Below are positions 23,585 to 33,621 of a DNA stretch of 64,000 bases, one piece after another. Where the stretch lies: assembly GCF_004028635.1 (NCBI RefSeq), contig NZ_RQJW01000007.1, positions 124,001 through 188,000 on the forward strand. Reading direction: 5' to 3'. This stretch comes from Streptomyces cyaneus (GTDB lineage: Bacteria; Actinomycetota; Actinomycetes; Streptomycetales; Streptomycetaceae). Below the pieces are notes generated by a model. That model was not told the origin of the DNA. It ran no database searches and saw nothing but the letters and a program-made list of their open reading frames with translations. The stretch's first letter is position 1; each line of letters begins with the position of its first letter. The translations under genes and the position numbers were made by a program.

Positions 23585-26500
23585 TCAGCGCGGTGCGGGG
23601 CACACCTCCCGGTACGGGGCGTCGGGCACGTAGGTGTGCCACTGGGCCCGGGTGAGTCCGCCGCCTGCTCGTTCGCAGATGGTGCGGACGGCCTGGTCCG
23701 GGTCGATGGACAGGGCCTGGAGCAGCACGTCCGGGCCTGAAACGTAGACAGTGCCCCCGTCACGCGCGAAGGAGAGGGAGCCGATCTCGTCGCCGGAGGT
23801 CGGCAAGTCGCTGCCGAGCAGCCGCTGCCCGTCGGTGTCCCACAGCCGCAGCGTGCCGGCTCTTCCGCCCACGGCGAGGGTGTGTCCGTCGGAGGAGAAG
23901 GCGAGCGCGGTGACGGGCTCGGGCTCACCCCGCGAGACCGTGTCGGCAGTGCCGGTCAACACGCCCGTACGACGCCGTACGTCTCCGTCCCAGAGGGTGA
24001 CGTGCCCGGTGTCGTCACCGACGGCCAGCCGGGTGCCGTCGGGGCTGAAGTCGAGCGCGGTGACCTCGCGGCCGTCGGCGAGAGCGCGCCCGGTGACCTT
24101 GCCGGATGCCGGGTCCGCGTACGCGTCGCCGTGGCTGACCAGCAGCCGTCCGTCCGGCCGGATGGCCAGGGCTGTCTCGGACATGCCGTGCAGGGTCCGT
24201 GACCTGCGGCCGCGTGCGGTGTCCCACACCTCGGCCCCGCCTTCACGCACGGTCAGCACAGTCCGCCCCCCGGGGCCCACGGCGAGGTCGGACAGGGGGC
24301 GGTCGGCGGCGCCGGAGGTCTCGAAGGACGTGCGCACCCTGTGCGCCGGCACGTCCCACACCGTGAACCGCAGCCGCAGGGAGCCCTGCGAGGAGGTGGT
24401 GTCGGCGACGGCGAGCGACCGGCCGTCCGGACTGAAGGACAGCAACGGGCTCGTGGTGCTGTCCAGCGAGGGCAGGGGGCCGAGCGGGGCCCGGGCGAGC
24501 ACCTTGCCGATGGGGGTCCCCCCGCTCGAGCGCAGTTCGAAGCGGTAGCCGTGGCCGGACCGGGTGACGGTGGCCAGGGAGGTGCCGTCGGGGCTGAGGG
24601 CGGTCGCCCCGGCCTCGGTGTCCTGCCAGCGGGCCTCGAGGCGATCAGTCAGGTCGTAGCTGTGGACGGTGGCACCGTCCAGATAGCGCAGCACGCGCTG
24701 CCCGCCCGGGACCCAGGTCAGCCCTCCCACCTCCGCGCCGGACAGCGGCCGCGCGTAGGCGAGGGTGCCTCCGCTGTCCATGCGCCACACGGCGATCTGC
24801 TGGTCGTCGGCCGTGGCGAGGAACCGTCCGTCGGGGGAGAGGGCAAGCTGCGTGAACCCGGAGATGCCGCCGCTTGCGAAGTCGGCGACCGTGCGCCCGC
24901 TGCCCACGTCCCAGACGGTGGCCGCCGTGCCGTAGGCGACGGCCAGCCGTCGGCCGTCCGCGCTGAACTTCAGCAGGCGGTCTCCGTTGTCCGCGCCCGA
25001 GCCGGTGCCGCAGACGGTGCTGTCGGCCTTGTCCCAGGCTCCCGTCAGGCGCCGGTGCCGGACGGTGTCCCACACCTGCGGCCGGCCTCCGGGAGGGCAC
25101 AGCGCCAGCAGTCGGCCGCGCGGACCGACGGCCGTCATGAGCATGCTGTCCGGGGCGGCGGCCGAGAAGACGTTCCCGGCGCCGTCGGTCCGCTGCAGCC
25201 GCAGCGAGCCGCCGTCCCCCGCCGGGACGGTGAGGTACGCGCTTGCGTCGTCGGAGGCGTCCACCAGCGTGGCGTCGCCCAGTTCGGCGGCGGGCTTCCC
25301 GGCGGCGAGGTCCCACAGCACCTCACCGTCCGGCCCGGTCAGATCCAGGGAGCGGGAGTCGGGGCCGGCGGCGGTCATCTCCATACCGCTGGGCAGGTGG
25401 TAGGTCGCCGTACGCCGGTGGTCGGCGACACGCCACACCCTCACGGTGCCGTCCGCGACGCTGACGAGGCTCCGGCCGTGGTCGGTGAGGAAGCGCCGGG
25501 CGTCGCTGCCCGTCTGGGGGTCGGTGAAGGCGTCCCGTTCCGGCTGGGCCAGCGAGGCGAGCAGTGCGGAGCGGGACTCCGTCAGCGGAGCGAGCTTCCA
25601 GGCCGCGACGCCGAGCACGGCGGCGGTGCGCGGGTCACTGGAGCGCAGGCTGTCGGCGATGGTGGCCAGGCGGCGGGCGGCGGCCTTCGCGGACTCCTGC
25701 TCGCTCGTCCGGTCGCGCTGCCAGGCGAGCAGGCCGGCCGCGAGCGCGCACACGAGGAACACCGACAGGCCCACGGCGAGCGCGCGCGTGCGACGGGCGG
25801 TCCGTGCCCCGGCGTCCCGCTCGGCGTCCCGCGCCGCGAGCGACGCGGTGAGAAAGGCCCGCTCCAGCCGGGACAGGTCGTCGTCCTGCGCTCCTCGCCT
25901 CTGGAACAGTTCCTCGGCCCGGGCCAGCCGGGTGCCCCGGTACAAGGCGCCCGGATCGCGGTCCAGTCCGTCCCAGGCGCGGGCGGCCTCGCCGAGCAGT
26001 CGCTGGGCGTGCAGCCGTTCCCGGCTCTCGTCGATCCAGCCGGCCAGCCGCGGCCAGCTCGTGATCAGGGCCTCGTGGGCCAGCTCGACGGCGTCGCCGT
26101 CCAGGGTGATCAGGCGGGCGGTGGCGAGACGTTCCAGTACGTCCGGTGCGTCCGGGCCGGTCAGTTCGGCGCGGGACGCCGGGCGGCGCGTGTCGGGGGC
26201 GACCGCGGGCAGGGAGGGACCCTGTTCGTGAGCGGAGCCGCCGGGTGCGATCAGCCGCAGCAGGATGCGGCGGGCGGTCCGTGCCTGCCGCGCGGTCAGG
26301 CCGCCGTACACCTGCTCGGCCGTGGCGGCGATCGCCCCGCGGACGCCGCCCGCCTCCTCGTACCCGGCCAGCGTCAGGGTGCGGCCCCGGCGACGGCGCC
26401 ACGTCTCCAGCAGGGCGTGCGAGAGCATCGGCAGCGCGCCCGGCTGGTCGCCGGCCTCCTCGATGATCCGGGCGGTCAGCACCCGCTCCACGTTCAGCCC

Positions 26501-27340
26501 GGCCGCGGTGGCCGGGCCGGTGATAACCTCGCGCAGCTCGTCCCCATTCATGGGCCCGACCAGCAGGTTGGCGCGGCTGACCGCCTCGGCGAGCTCCCGG
26601 TGGGCGGCGCAGTGGCCGTAGAAGTCGCCGCGTACCGCGACCACCACGCGCAGGCGGCTGCCCGGCTCACGCGCGCTGAGCAGCAGGTCCAGGAAGCGGT
26701 CCCGCTCCTCGCGGTCGTGGCAGAGGGTGAACAGCTCCTCGAACTGGTCGACGATCACCCAGGTGTCCAGCTCACCGTCCTTGGCGACGAGCGCCTGTCC
26801 GTGTGTGCGAGCGGGCCGCTCGCCGGGAGTGAGCACCCGGATCACCGCCGGGCGGTCGACACCCTCGCTCTCCCGCAGCCGCGGGACGAGACCGGCCCTC
26901 AGCAGCGAGGACTTGCCGCTGCCGGAGGGCCCGAACACGGCCGCGAAGCGGTGCGCGTGCGCCAGGTGCAGGAGTTCGCGTACCAGTGCGTCCCGGCCGA
27001 AGAACAGGTCGCTGTCAGCCGGTTCGAAGCGGGCCAGCCCTCGGTACGGAGCCCGCTCGTCGGCCGCGGGAGCCCGCAGCTCGGCGTCCGCCTCCCGCCA
27101 GCAGGCCTCCCACTCGTCCGGGTCGGCGTCCAGGGCCTCCACGTACGCGCGCACCACCGCGAGCGTCGGCAACTGGTCGCCGGCCGCGGCCTGCGACAGG
27201 GCGGTCGTGGAGTAGCCCGCGCGCTCGGCCATCTCCCGGTACGGCGGCTTGCCGGCCTTCTCCCTCAGCAGGCGCAGGTCGTGCGCGAGGCGCTGGACCG
27301 GACCGGCGCTCGGGTCGACCGGCTTCTCTCGTCGGCCCAC
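23585..27340 (-). CDS. HTH-NTPase-WD40 signalling protein (nSTAND1 type)
   Basis: 1251 residues. An XRE-like N-terminal HTH (about 10-75) is followed by a STAND-family P-loop NTPase with Walker A FGPSGSGKSSLLRAG near 138 and Walker B WVIVDQFEELFTL near 197. One transmembrane helix (LAVGLSVFLVCALAAG near 530) and then about 14 WD40-like blades to the end follow. The GTG at 27340 is preferred to an in-frame TTG at 27364; AAAGG lies upstream. Such proteins are common in Streptomyces and are proposed as conflict or stress sensors; the partner is unknown. Confidence 0.9.
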   Translation of the reverse strand: MGRREKPVDPSAGPVQRLAHDLRLLREKAGKPPYREMAERAGYSTTALSQAAAGDQLPTLAVVRAYVEALDADPDEWEACWREADAELRAPAADERAPYRGLARFEPADSDLFFGRDALVRELLHLAHAHRFAAVFGPSGSGKSSLLRAGLVPRLRESEGVDRPAVIRVLTPGERPARTHGQALVAKDGELDTWVIVDQFEELFTLCHDREERDRFLDLLLSAREPGSRLRVVVAVRGDFYGHCAAHRELAEAVSRANLLVGPMNGDELREVITGPATAAGLNVERVLTARIIEEAGDQPGALPMLSHALLETWRRRRGRTLTLAGYEEAGGVRGAIAATAEQVYGGLTARQARTARRILLRLIAPGGSAHEQGPSLPAVAPDTRRPASRAELTGPDAPDVLERLATARLITLDGDAVELAHEALITSWPRLAGWIDESRERLHAQRLLGEAARAWDGLDRDPGALYRGTRLARAEELFQRRGAQDDDLSRLERAFLTASLAARDAERDAGARTARRTRALAVGLSVFLVCALAAGLLAWQRDRTSEQESAKAAARRLATIADSLRSSDPRTAAVLGVAAWKLAPLTESRSALLASLAQPERDAFTDPQTGSDARRFLTDHGRSLVSVADGTVRVWRVADHRRTATYHLPSGMEMTAAGPDSRSLDLTGPDGEVLWDLAAGKPAAELGDATLVDASDDASAYLTVPAGDGGSLRLQRTDGAGNVFSAAAPDSMLMTAVGPRGRLLALCPPGGRPQVWDTVRHRRLTGAWDKADSTVCGTGSGADNGDRLLKFSADGRRLAVAYGTAATVWDVGSGRTVADFASGGISGFTQLALSPDGRFLATADDQQIAVWRMDSGGTLAYARPLSGAEVGGLTWVPGGQRVLRYLDGATVHSYDLTDRLEARWQDTEAGATALSPDGTSLATVTRSGHGYRFELRSSGGTPIGKVLARAPLGPLPSLDSTTSPLLSFSPDGRSLAVADTTSSQGSLRLRFTVWDVPAHRVRTSFETSGAADRPLSDLAVGPGGRTVLTVREGGAEVWDTARGRRSRTLHGMSETALAIRPDGRLLVSHGDAYADPASGKVTGRALADGREVTALDFSPDGTRLAVGDDTGHVTLWDGDVRRRTGVLTGTADTVSRGEPEPVTALAFSSDGHTLAVGGRAGTLRLWDTDGQRLLGSDLPTSGDEIGSLSFARDGGTVYVSGPDVLLQALSIDPDQAVRTICERAGGGLTRAQWHTYVPDAPYREVCPAPR

Positions 27341-27450
27341 CTGGTGGCACCTTTCAACCTTCAAACACAGGAACGGGCGCCCAACCTACGTTTTTCACCC
27401 ATCCGGAGGCAATCCCGGCCCCACCTGATGAGGCCGGGATCTCGTCCGGC

Positions 27451-29142
27451 TCAGGGCACCAGCTCGATGGCGTCGTACGCCACCCCGGGGCTGAGGTAGG
27501 CGGTGCCGCCGGAGCCGCTGACGATGTCGATCGTCAGCTCCTGGTAGGCGTCGGCGGACTTGGTCCAGGCGCTCGCCGGGATGGCGTAGCTGTAGGTGTG
27601 GTTGTTGCCCCGGTAGGAGCCGACGGTCAGCGAGCGGGTCGTGGGTTCCTTGGCGGGCTGGGGGACGGCCGAGAGCCAGTCGTTGACCCTGATCCGGGGG
27701 CGGCCGTTCGCGAACGCGGTGGTGATGCCGATGTTGAGGGTGTGGCCGGAGGCCAGCTGCTGCTGCGTCAGCCTGAAGCGGATCTTCAGTTTGTTGTTGA
27801 TGTCCGCCCACTGGTAGCAGGGGAAGTCCGCCGCAGACGAGGAGCCCACCGTGTGGACACCGGTGGCCCAGGGCCTGGCCCTCGCGTCGGAAGGGTGCAT
27901 GGTGGTCATCAGGGAGGCGTTCTTGAAGCCTCCGGGGGTGCCGGTCCAGTCGCCGATCCGCCAGATCGCGGTGTTCCGGCTCGGGTCAGCGGTGATCTTC
28001 AGCGTGTGCAGGGCCGTCGTCTTCCCGGCCGTGACGGTGACGGACGTGGTGTGGACGGCGAGTTCGTCCTTGTACACGGTGAGCGTGTAGGTGCCGGGCA
28101 GCATGTACGGGGACATGAAGTGCCCGGTGACCGCGTCGGCCTTCGCCCAGTACTGGGCGGCGGCGTTCGCGAAGCCCACGGTGTAGGCGTGGCCGTCGCC
28201 GCGGCCGCTGATGCCGACGCCGGCGACGCGTCCGCGACCGCCGCGGCCGACCCAGCCGGCCAGGCCCAGACCGTCGACCCACGAGGTGTCGATGACGTCG
28301 TGGCTGAGCGAGCGGGCGGGGGCGCCACCGTCGGTGAAGGCGAGGACGTAGGGCCCCTGGAGGCCGAACCGCATCGGTTCGGTCTGGTTCTCCCCGTAGT
28401 AGAGGATCTCGTACAGCCCGGCGCCGTCCTCGTAGTGGTGGCGCATGAGTGAGCGGTAGAAGGGGCCGCCCGAGGCCTTCTCGTGGTTGCTGCGCACCAT
28501 CCACATGCCGGTCTTGCCGTCGCTCCAGCCGACGTGGTCGTAGTCGATGACGCGCTGGTTGGAGTAGTGCTTGGAGCGGGTGGTGCCGTTGGGCTTGCGG
28601 CGGATGTCCTGGGCCTCGATGAGAGTGTCGGTGCGGGCGTCCCAGGTGTCGGGATTGTTGTTGGGGAACAGGCCGGGCTTGACGCGGACGATGTAGCGGG
28701 TGGCGGTGATGGAGGCGTCCGCCTTGTTCGTCCACATGTAGACGTTGTTCTCGCCGCGGCGGGCGGCGTAGTAGTGGTGCATCGTGCCGTGCACGACGGT
28801 GACCAGGATGGTGTCGCCGGACGTACGGATGCTCACGGACGAAGTGCCGAGCCCCGTCTCGACGTGGGAGTTCCGGTTGCCGTAGCCCTGGAACTCGGTG
28901 CCCTTGTAGACCAGGGAGGTCAGGTCGCCGTTGCGGTGGTCGACCTTGAAGACCAGGTCGGCGCCGGTGGTGATGACGTAGGCGCGCCCGTCGTTCCGGT
29001 ACCCGAAGGCGCTGGGCGCCGCGTCGGCGCTGGCGAGCAGGGGGCCGGCGATGGCGGCGCCCCCGCCGAGGACGAGTCCGCCGGCGGCGGTTCTGAGCAG
29101 GACATCCCGGCGGGTCAGGCGCCGGCGACCGTGTGCGGCCAT
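27451..29142 (-). CDS. Tat-exported rhamnogalacturonan lyase-like protein (PL4 type)
   Basis: 563 residues with a twin-arginine signal (RRRLTRRDVLLRTAAGG then a hydrophobic run). The catalytic super-sandwich domain begins FGYRNDGRAYVITTGADLVF and runs to about 300; a fibronectin-III-like domain (GTYTLTVYKDELAVHTTSV) and a C-terminal jelly-roll CBM-like domain follow, as in PL4 rhamnogalacturonan lyases. It would cleave the rhamnose-galacturonate backbone of pectin by beta-elimination. The ATG at 29142 has GGAA 8 bp upstream; the longer frame to 29232 adds an implausible leader. Family assigned from domain order, not from a search. Confidence 0.8.
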   Translation of the reverse strand: MAAHGRRRLTRRDVLLRTAAGGLVLGGGAAIAGPLLASADAAPSAFGYRNDGRAYVITTGADLVFKVDHRNGDLTSLVYKGTEFQGYGNRNSHVETGLGTSSVSIRTSGDTILVTVVHGTMHHYYAARRGENNVYMWTNKADASITATRYIVRVKPGLFPNNNPDTWDARTDTLIEAQDIRRKPNGTTRSKHYSNQRVIDYDHVGWSDGKTGMWMVRSNHEKASGGPFYRSLMRHHYEDGAGLYEILYYGENQTEPMRFGLQGPYVLAFTDGGAPARSLSHDVIDTSWVDGLGLAGWVGRGGRGRVAGVGISGRGDGHAYTVGFANAAAQYWAKADAVTGHFMSPYMLPGTYTLTVYKDELAVHTTSVTVTAGKTTALHTLKITADPSRNTAIWRIGDWTGTPGGFKNASLMTTMHPSDARARPWATGVHTVGSSSAADFPCYQWADINNKLKIRFRLTQQQLASGHTLNIGITTAFANGRPRIRVNDWLSAVPQPAKEPTTRSLTVGSYRGNNHTYSYAIPASAWTKSADAYQELTIDIVSGSGGTAYLSPGVAYDAIELVP

Positions 29143-29256
29143 GGTTGTTCCGTTCGTGAGCAAGGAAGTGATGGAGCTGTAGTGCCTGGACGGCGGTGCG
29201 GCGGTGGTGGCCGGGCGGAGCCGGTTCACCACCGCCGCAGGTTGCCTTGCCTTCCG

Positions 29257-32200
29257 TTACCGGACGGTGCGGTAGGCGTTGTGGATCGTGCCGGTGTAGG
29301 TGTTGCCGGCGGTGTCGGCGAGGTTCGTCCTGAAGGAGACGGTGCCGGGGTTCTTCGGGTTGGTAAGGGTCAGGTAAGGCTTCCCGCTCGCCGCGCTGTG
29401 CACGGTGACCGGCTTCCAGGTGCGCCCGCCGTCGTACGACGCCTTCACCGTCAGCGACTTCAGGTGCCCCTTGGCCGCCGCCGGGCCCTGCAGGGACAGC
29501 GGGACGGTGATCCGGGCGCCCGCCTTCGCCGTGCCGGTCAGGCTCAGCTTCGGGTGGAAGCGGACGACGGACAGCGGCCAGGCGACCACCTCGGTCTCGG
29601 GAGTGTTCGCCGAGGTGAACGTCCACACGCCCTCGACGTGGTCACTGATCTTGTAGCCCTTGCTGCGGTCGGCGGTGATGGACAGCTTGTAGCGCGCCGT
29701 CCCGGCCCGCAGGTTGGCGTAGCTGTTCTGGCAGGTGTCCTCGGTGAAGTCGCCTATGACCTTGCTGCCGGAGGTGAGCCGGGTGCGGATCTGGATCTGC
29801 CGGGAGTAGGAGAAGTCGCCCGCCCCGTCGGAGAACATCGGCACGCACAGCGCGTAGTACCGGCCGACCCGCAGGCCGCCCACGATCTGCGTAGGTGTCA
29901 CGATCGGGCCGTGGACACCGCCGTCCAGGGTGACGCGGTGCGTCCGGTTCGGCTCGAAGCGGCGCGGGGTGGTGAAGGCGGTCACGCCCTCTCCGTCGGT
30001 ACCGTTCTGAGTCTGGGCGCCGAGATACCAGCGCATGCCGTGGTCGGCGGACAGGTACTGCACGACCGACGAGGTCGGCGCCGGCCGCAGGGGCCCTTCG
30101 AGGGGGAAGACGACCTGGTCGAGGGACGGCCAGCCGGGCATGGTCCACCAGGCTTGCGGCGAGGTCTCCGCCTTGGCCAGGGCCGTGGCGACGGAGGTGT
30201 TGACCCTGGCCATGCCCCGGGTGGAGGCGAAGGCACGGGTGAGGCCGTCGAAGAAGCCGCCGGCGCGGGTGGTCACCAGGGTGTACGACGGTGAGGTCGC
30301 GGTGCGCTGCCAGACGCCGCCGATCTGGGCGATGGCCAAGTTCGCGGGGGCTTTCGGGCCGACCTGGCCGAGGAAGGTGTCCTTGGCGTCGAGGCTGGCG
30401 CTGGCGGAGAAGTCGTAGGCCCGTTTGGCGCCGTGGGCGGCGAAGACGACCTGGCCGTCGCGCAGGGTGGCCCGGCGGTCCGGAGCGGTCACCTTCACCG
30501 GCTTGGCCTTGCGCCCGTCGAGGGCGACGGTGGTGTCATGGTCGAGCACGAGGTGGGGAGCGACCAACTGGGCGGACCGCCCGGCCGGGGTGGTGCTCGT
30601 GGCGCTGATCGCGTAGCGGCCCTTGGGCAGCCGCAGGGTGACCGTGCCGCGCTGCGCCTTGCCGTCGTCGTAGGGCGTGAACTGCTTGCCGGTGTCCAGG
30701 CCCGCCACGGTCACGTCGGGCTCGTTGTCGGGCTTGCCGTCCCGGCGGGTGGTGACCAGCTTCAGCGTGTGCGTCTCCACCGCGCGGTCGACGGCCACGG
30801 CGGTACGGACGCGCTGCCCGTCACCACTCGCGGTGACCGCGCCCGAGTACAGGCCGTCGGCGCTGCCGAGCCGGGTGTCGGCCGTGACCGTCGCCTTCGC
30901 GGTGCCGCCGGCCGGGACGGTCAGCCGGGCGGGGGAGACGGTGACCATGCCAGGGGGCGCGTCCTGGCCGTCGGGGCCGGTCGCGGTTGTGTCCAGGTCC
31001 AAGGTGACCGGCCGGGAGCCGTCGTTGCGGTAGGTGAGGGTTCTGGTGACCGGGATGTCGTCGTTGTGCGGCCAGGGGTCGGGTGTGCCGAAGTCGACCG
31101 AGGACGGCTCGCTGCTGACGGTGGCGCCGATCGCCCGGGTCAGGTCGACCCGGCCGGCACCGACGTCGTACGCAGTGACGCCGCTCAGCGTCCCGGCCGA
31201 GGCGGTGAGGGCGGACTTGAGCTGCTCGCCGGTCCAGCCGGGGTGCTCCTGGGCCACGATGGCGGCGGCGCCCGCGGTGTGCGGGGTGGCCATCGAGGTG
31301 CCGGACATCGACACATAGCCGGGCGCCTCGTCGTTGCCCTCGTGGCCGTGGGCGGCCTTCGCGGCGATGATGTCGACGCCGGGCGCGGCGATGTCCGGCT
31401 TGAGGCGGCCGTCGGCGGTGGGGCCGCGGCTGGAGAAGGAGGCGATCTTGTCGTGGCGGTCGACGGCGGCCACCGTCAGGGCCGCCGCGGCCGACCCGGG
31501 GGTGCCGAGGGTGGTGTCCGACGGGCCTGAGTTGCCTGCGGCTATCACGAACAGGGTGTGGGAGGAGGCCGACAGGTCGTTCACGGCCTTCTCCATGGGG
31601 TCGACGTCCGCGGTGTCAGGCGAGCCGAGGCTCATGTTGACGACCTTGGCGCCCTGCGCCACGGCCCACTGCATGCCGGCGATGATGTCCGAGTCGTCGC
31701 CGAAGCCCGTGTCGTCCAGGACCTTGCCGACGAGCAATTCCGCGCCGGGCGCCACGCCTTTGTACTTCCCGTCGCTCTTCGCGCCGGAGCCCACGATGGT
31801 GGAGGCGACGTGGGTGCCGTGGCCCTGCCGGTCGTCGGCGGAGTCGGAGCCGGTGAAGTTCCTGGCCTTGAGGATCCTGCCCTTCAGGTCCGGGTGGCCG
31901 GCGTCGACGCCGGTGTCCAGGACGGCGACCTTGACGCCCTTGCCGTCGTAGCCGGCCTTCCAGGCCGCCGGGGCACCGATCTGCGCGACCCCTCCGTGCG
32001 GGTCGGGAGCCGCAGTGTCCTGCGCGCTGATCCTGACCCGGCCGTCCAGCCACACCCGGTCGACACCGGGGGCGGCGGCCACGGCGGCCCGGCCGCCGAC
32101 GGAGTCGGTCAACGCCCGCCACACCTTGCCCACGTCCGGCTTGTCGGCGGTCAGCGCGTCGCCGTTGACGGCCGGCAGCCGGTGCGTGACATCCGCCTCG

Positions 32201-32700
32201 GCGGCGAAGAGGGACTCCCTCGCGCCCTTCTGAACAGTGCTGGAGCCGGTGTAGGAGACGATCAGCGGCACCTGCTTGCGACGAGCGTCGTCGTAGCCGT
32301 CCTTGACCAGCTGCGTGACGTCGAACAGCCGGCGGTCCAGCTTGCCGCTGCCCAGCAGCCTCGTCGCGTCCAGCGGAACGACGTAGGTGTGCCCGGCGAA
32401 GCGCCGTACCGAGTACCCGACGCCGCTACGGCCCTTGCCCGGCCGTACCTCGACCACCCGGCCGCTGCCGTCCACACCGACGGTGTCACCGGTCAGCAGC
32501 GTCACGCGCGCGGCCGGCTTGGCCAGGCCTGGGTGGCCGCCCAAGGACGCGGCGGACCGGTCGGCCGGAGTGATCGGTGCGGCGGGGGCGACTGTCGCGG
32601 TCGCGGTGAGGCCGGCCAGGGCGAGTACGGCGGCGAGGCCGAATCCCGCCCTGCCATGTCCGTGCAGTCTCCTTCTCGTCCGCTGGTGCTTGTTCTGCAA
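29257..32700 (-). CDS. Large secreted subtilisin-like (S8) protease
   Basis: 1147 residues with a signal peptide (RAGFGLAAVLALAGLTATAT), a propeptide of about 170 residues and an S8 domain. Catalytic Asp is in VAVLDTGVDAGHPD near 262, His in GHGTHVAST near 296 and Ser in SGTSMATPH near 470. Several beta-sandwich domains make up the C-terminal 550 residues. The only start I find is TTG at 32700, preceded by GGGGAAAGGG. A palindrome at 32736-32753 lies just upstream. Acts outside the cell, probably on bulk protein. Confidence 0.9.
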   Translation of the reverse strand: MQNKHQRTRRRLHGHGRAGFGLAAVLALAGLTATATVAPAAPITPADRSAASLGGHPGLAKPAARVTLLTGDTVGVDGSGRVVEVRPGKGRSGVGYSVRRFAGHTYVVPLDATRLLGSGKLDRRLFDVTQLVKDGYDDARRKQVPLIVSYTGSSTVQKGARESLFAAEADVTHRLPAVNGDALTADKPDVGKVWRALTDSVGGRAAVAAAPGVDRVWLDGRVRISAQDTAAPDPHGGVAQIGAPAAWKAGYDGKGVKVAVLDTGVDAGHPDLKGRILKARNFTGSDSADDRQGHGTHVASTIVGSGAKSDGKYKGVAPGAELLVGKVLDDTGFGDDSDIIAGMQWAVAQGAKVVNMSLGSPDTADVDPMEKAVNDLSASSHTLFVIAAGNSGPSDTTLGTPGSAAAALTVAAVDRHDKIASFSSRGPTADGRLKPDIAAPGVDIIAAKAAHGHEGNDEAPGYVSMSGTSMATPHTAGAAAIVAQEHPGWTGEQLKSALTASAGTLSGVTAYDVGAGRVDLTRAIGATVSSEPSSVDFGTPDPWPHNDDIPVTRTLTYRNDGSRPVTLDLDTTATGPDGQDAPPGMVTVSPARLTVPAGGTAKATVTADTRLGSADGLYSGAVTASGDGQRVRTAVAVDRAVETHTLKLVTTRRDGKPDNEPDVTVAGLDTGKQFTPYDDGKAQRGTVTLRLPKGRYAISATSTTPAGRSAQLVAPHLVLDHDTTVALDGRKAKPVKVTAPDRRATLRDGQVVFAAHGAKRAYDFSASASLDAKDTFLGQVGPKAPANLAIAQIGGVWQRTATSPSYTLVTTRAGGFFDGLTRAFASTRGMARVNTSVATALAKAETSPQAWWTMPGWPSLDQVVFPLEGPLRPAPTSSVVQYLSADHGMRWYLGAQTQNGTDGEGVTAFTTPRRFEPNRTHRVTLDGGVHGPIVTPTQIVGGLRVGRYYALCVPMFSDGAGDFSYSRQIQIRTRLTSGSKVIGDFTEDTCQNSYANLRAGTARYKLSITADRSKGYKISDHVEGVWTFTSANTPETEVVAWPLSVVRFHPKLSLTGTAKAGARITVPLSLQGPAAAKGHLKSLTVKASYDGGRTWKPVTVHSAASGKPYLTLTNPKNPGTVSFRTNLADTAGNTYTGTIHNAYRTVR

Positions 32701-33035
32701 AGGAAGGTCCCTTTCCCCGTGGTCGGTGCGTGGTCCGTACGCGGTCGCGTACGCGAGTGGAAGGGCGGCCCCGAGTCACCGAAGGGGGCATGGGTGACCG
32801 GGACCGCCTGCTGAAGGGCCGATGGCGAGGGAGTGCCACCGGCCGGCACCGACTCTGCGAGGCCGGGGAGTTGATAAGTAGGCCCTGACCAGCACTGAAA
32901 AATGCGGAGCGCCGACTGATGCGATGCGCATCGACCCCGACACAGCGCCGCGGTCCCCACCGAGTCGGGAACGCGCGCGGGCCCGCCGCGCGATACCCCG
33001 AACGCTCGGGATGTCCCGGGCGGTCGGGGGCGGCG
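32701..33035 (-). promoter_or_regulatory. Upstream region of the subtilisin gene with two palindromes
   Basis: 335 bp without a gene. CGTACGCG-GT-CGCGTACG (32736-32753) is a perfect 8+8 palindrome 36 bp before the TTG, well placed for an operator. A perfect 12-bp palindrome CGATGCGCATCG lies at 32922-32933. Protein binding is not shown. Confidence 0.35.
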
Positions 33036-33338
33036 TCAGCCGACGTTGTAGGCGTACGGACTGCCGGGTCCGGCGAAGCCCACGATGTCGGGTGCGACGG
33101 TGGGGGCGTGGGCCATCTCCATGTCGACGGGCTGGTCGGCGGTGCCGGATGCCGTCACAGCAGGCTGGAGTGCCGGGGCACGCGCCAGTACGCGGGGGTC
33201 GGGCAGGTCCAGATGGACGTCGAAGTCGGCCGGGCCACCCGCGGGGACGGTCCGTGTCCGCTCGGGCACCCCCGCGGAGGCGTAACTCCGACCGCTGAAA
33301 CGGAGCTTGACCTGCCCTCGATAAGTTCCCAGTGGGGT
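33036..33338 (-). pseudogene. 3' remnant of an unknown exported protein
   Basis: A 100-codon frame without a convincing start, reading PLGTYRGQVKLRFSGRSYAS at its upstream end and closing GFAGPGSPYAYNVG. Beta-rich, coding-like composition; a GTG at 33269 would give 77 residues. It looks like the tail of a longer protein cut at about 33340, where the sequence changes to the Old Yellow Enzyme remnant region. Confidence 0.4.
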
Positions 33339-33396
33339 GGTTCAACGTGTCTTCCGTGGTGGGCAAGGTGGTAGAGGTTGTACGGGGGTGGGGAGG

Positions 33397-33557
33397 TCAG
33401 TGCTTGCGGCGTTTGACGACGTAGGCGTACTGGTCGGGCCAGCGGGGCTCGGTGTCGAGCCTTCGGGGGCGGCGGAGTACATGCACATCGGGGACATCCA
33501 CACCCGGTTGGGTATCTGAAGCGAACGCAGGGTGAGGGGAGTGAACAGGGAACTCAT
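33397..33557 (-). pseudogene. Old Yellow Enzyme (NADH:flavin oxidoreductase) with large internal deletion
   Basis: Starts as a normal YqjM-type protein, MSSLFTPLTLRSLQIPNRVW then MSPMCMYSA, with ATG at 33557. After about 33 residues the protein core is gone. In another frame the next bases read PRWPDQYAYVVKRRKH and stop at 33397, which looks like a protein C-terminus. Start and end are therefore joined across a deletion of about 1 kb. Not functional. Confidence 0.7.
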
Positions 33558-33621
33558 GCGCGTGGTGCTTCTTTTCGTGGTCGGTGATCGATGACAGCGC
33601 GGGCCTGGCTGCCGTCGTAGG

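Noticed and set aside
24341-27499. 1052-codon plus-strand open frame opposite the WD40 protein
   Set aside because: Low-complexity antisense translation without start context.
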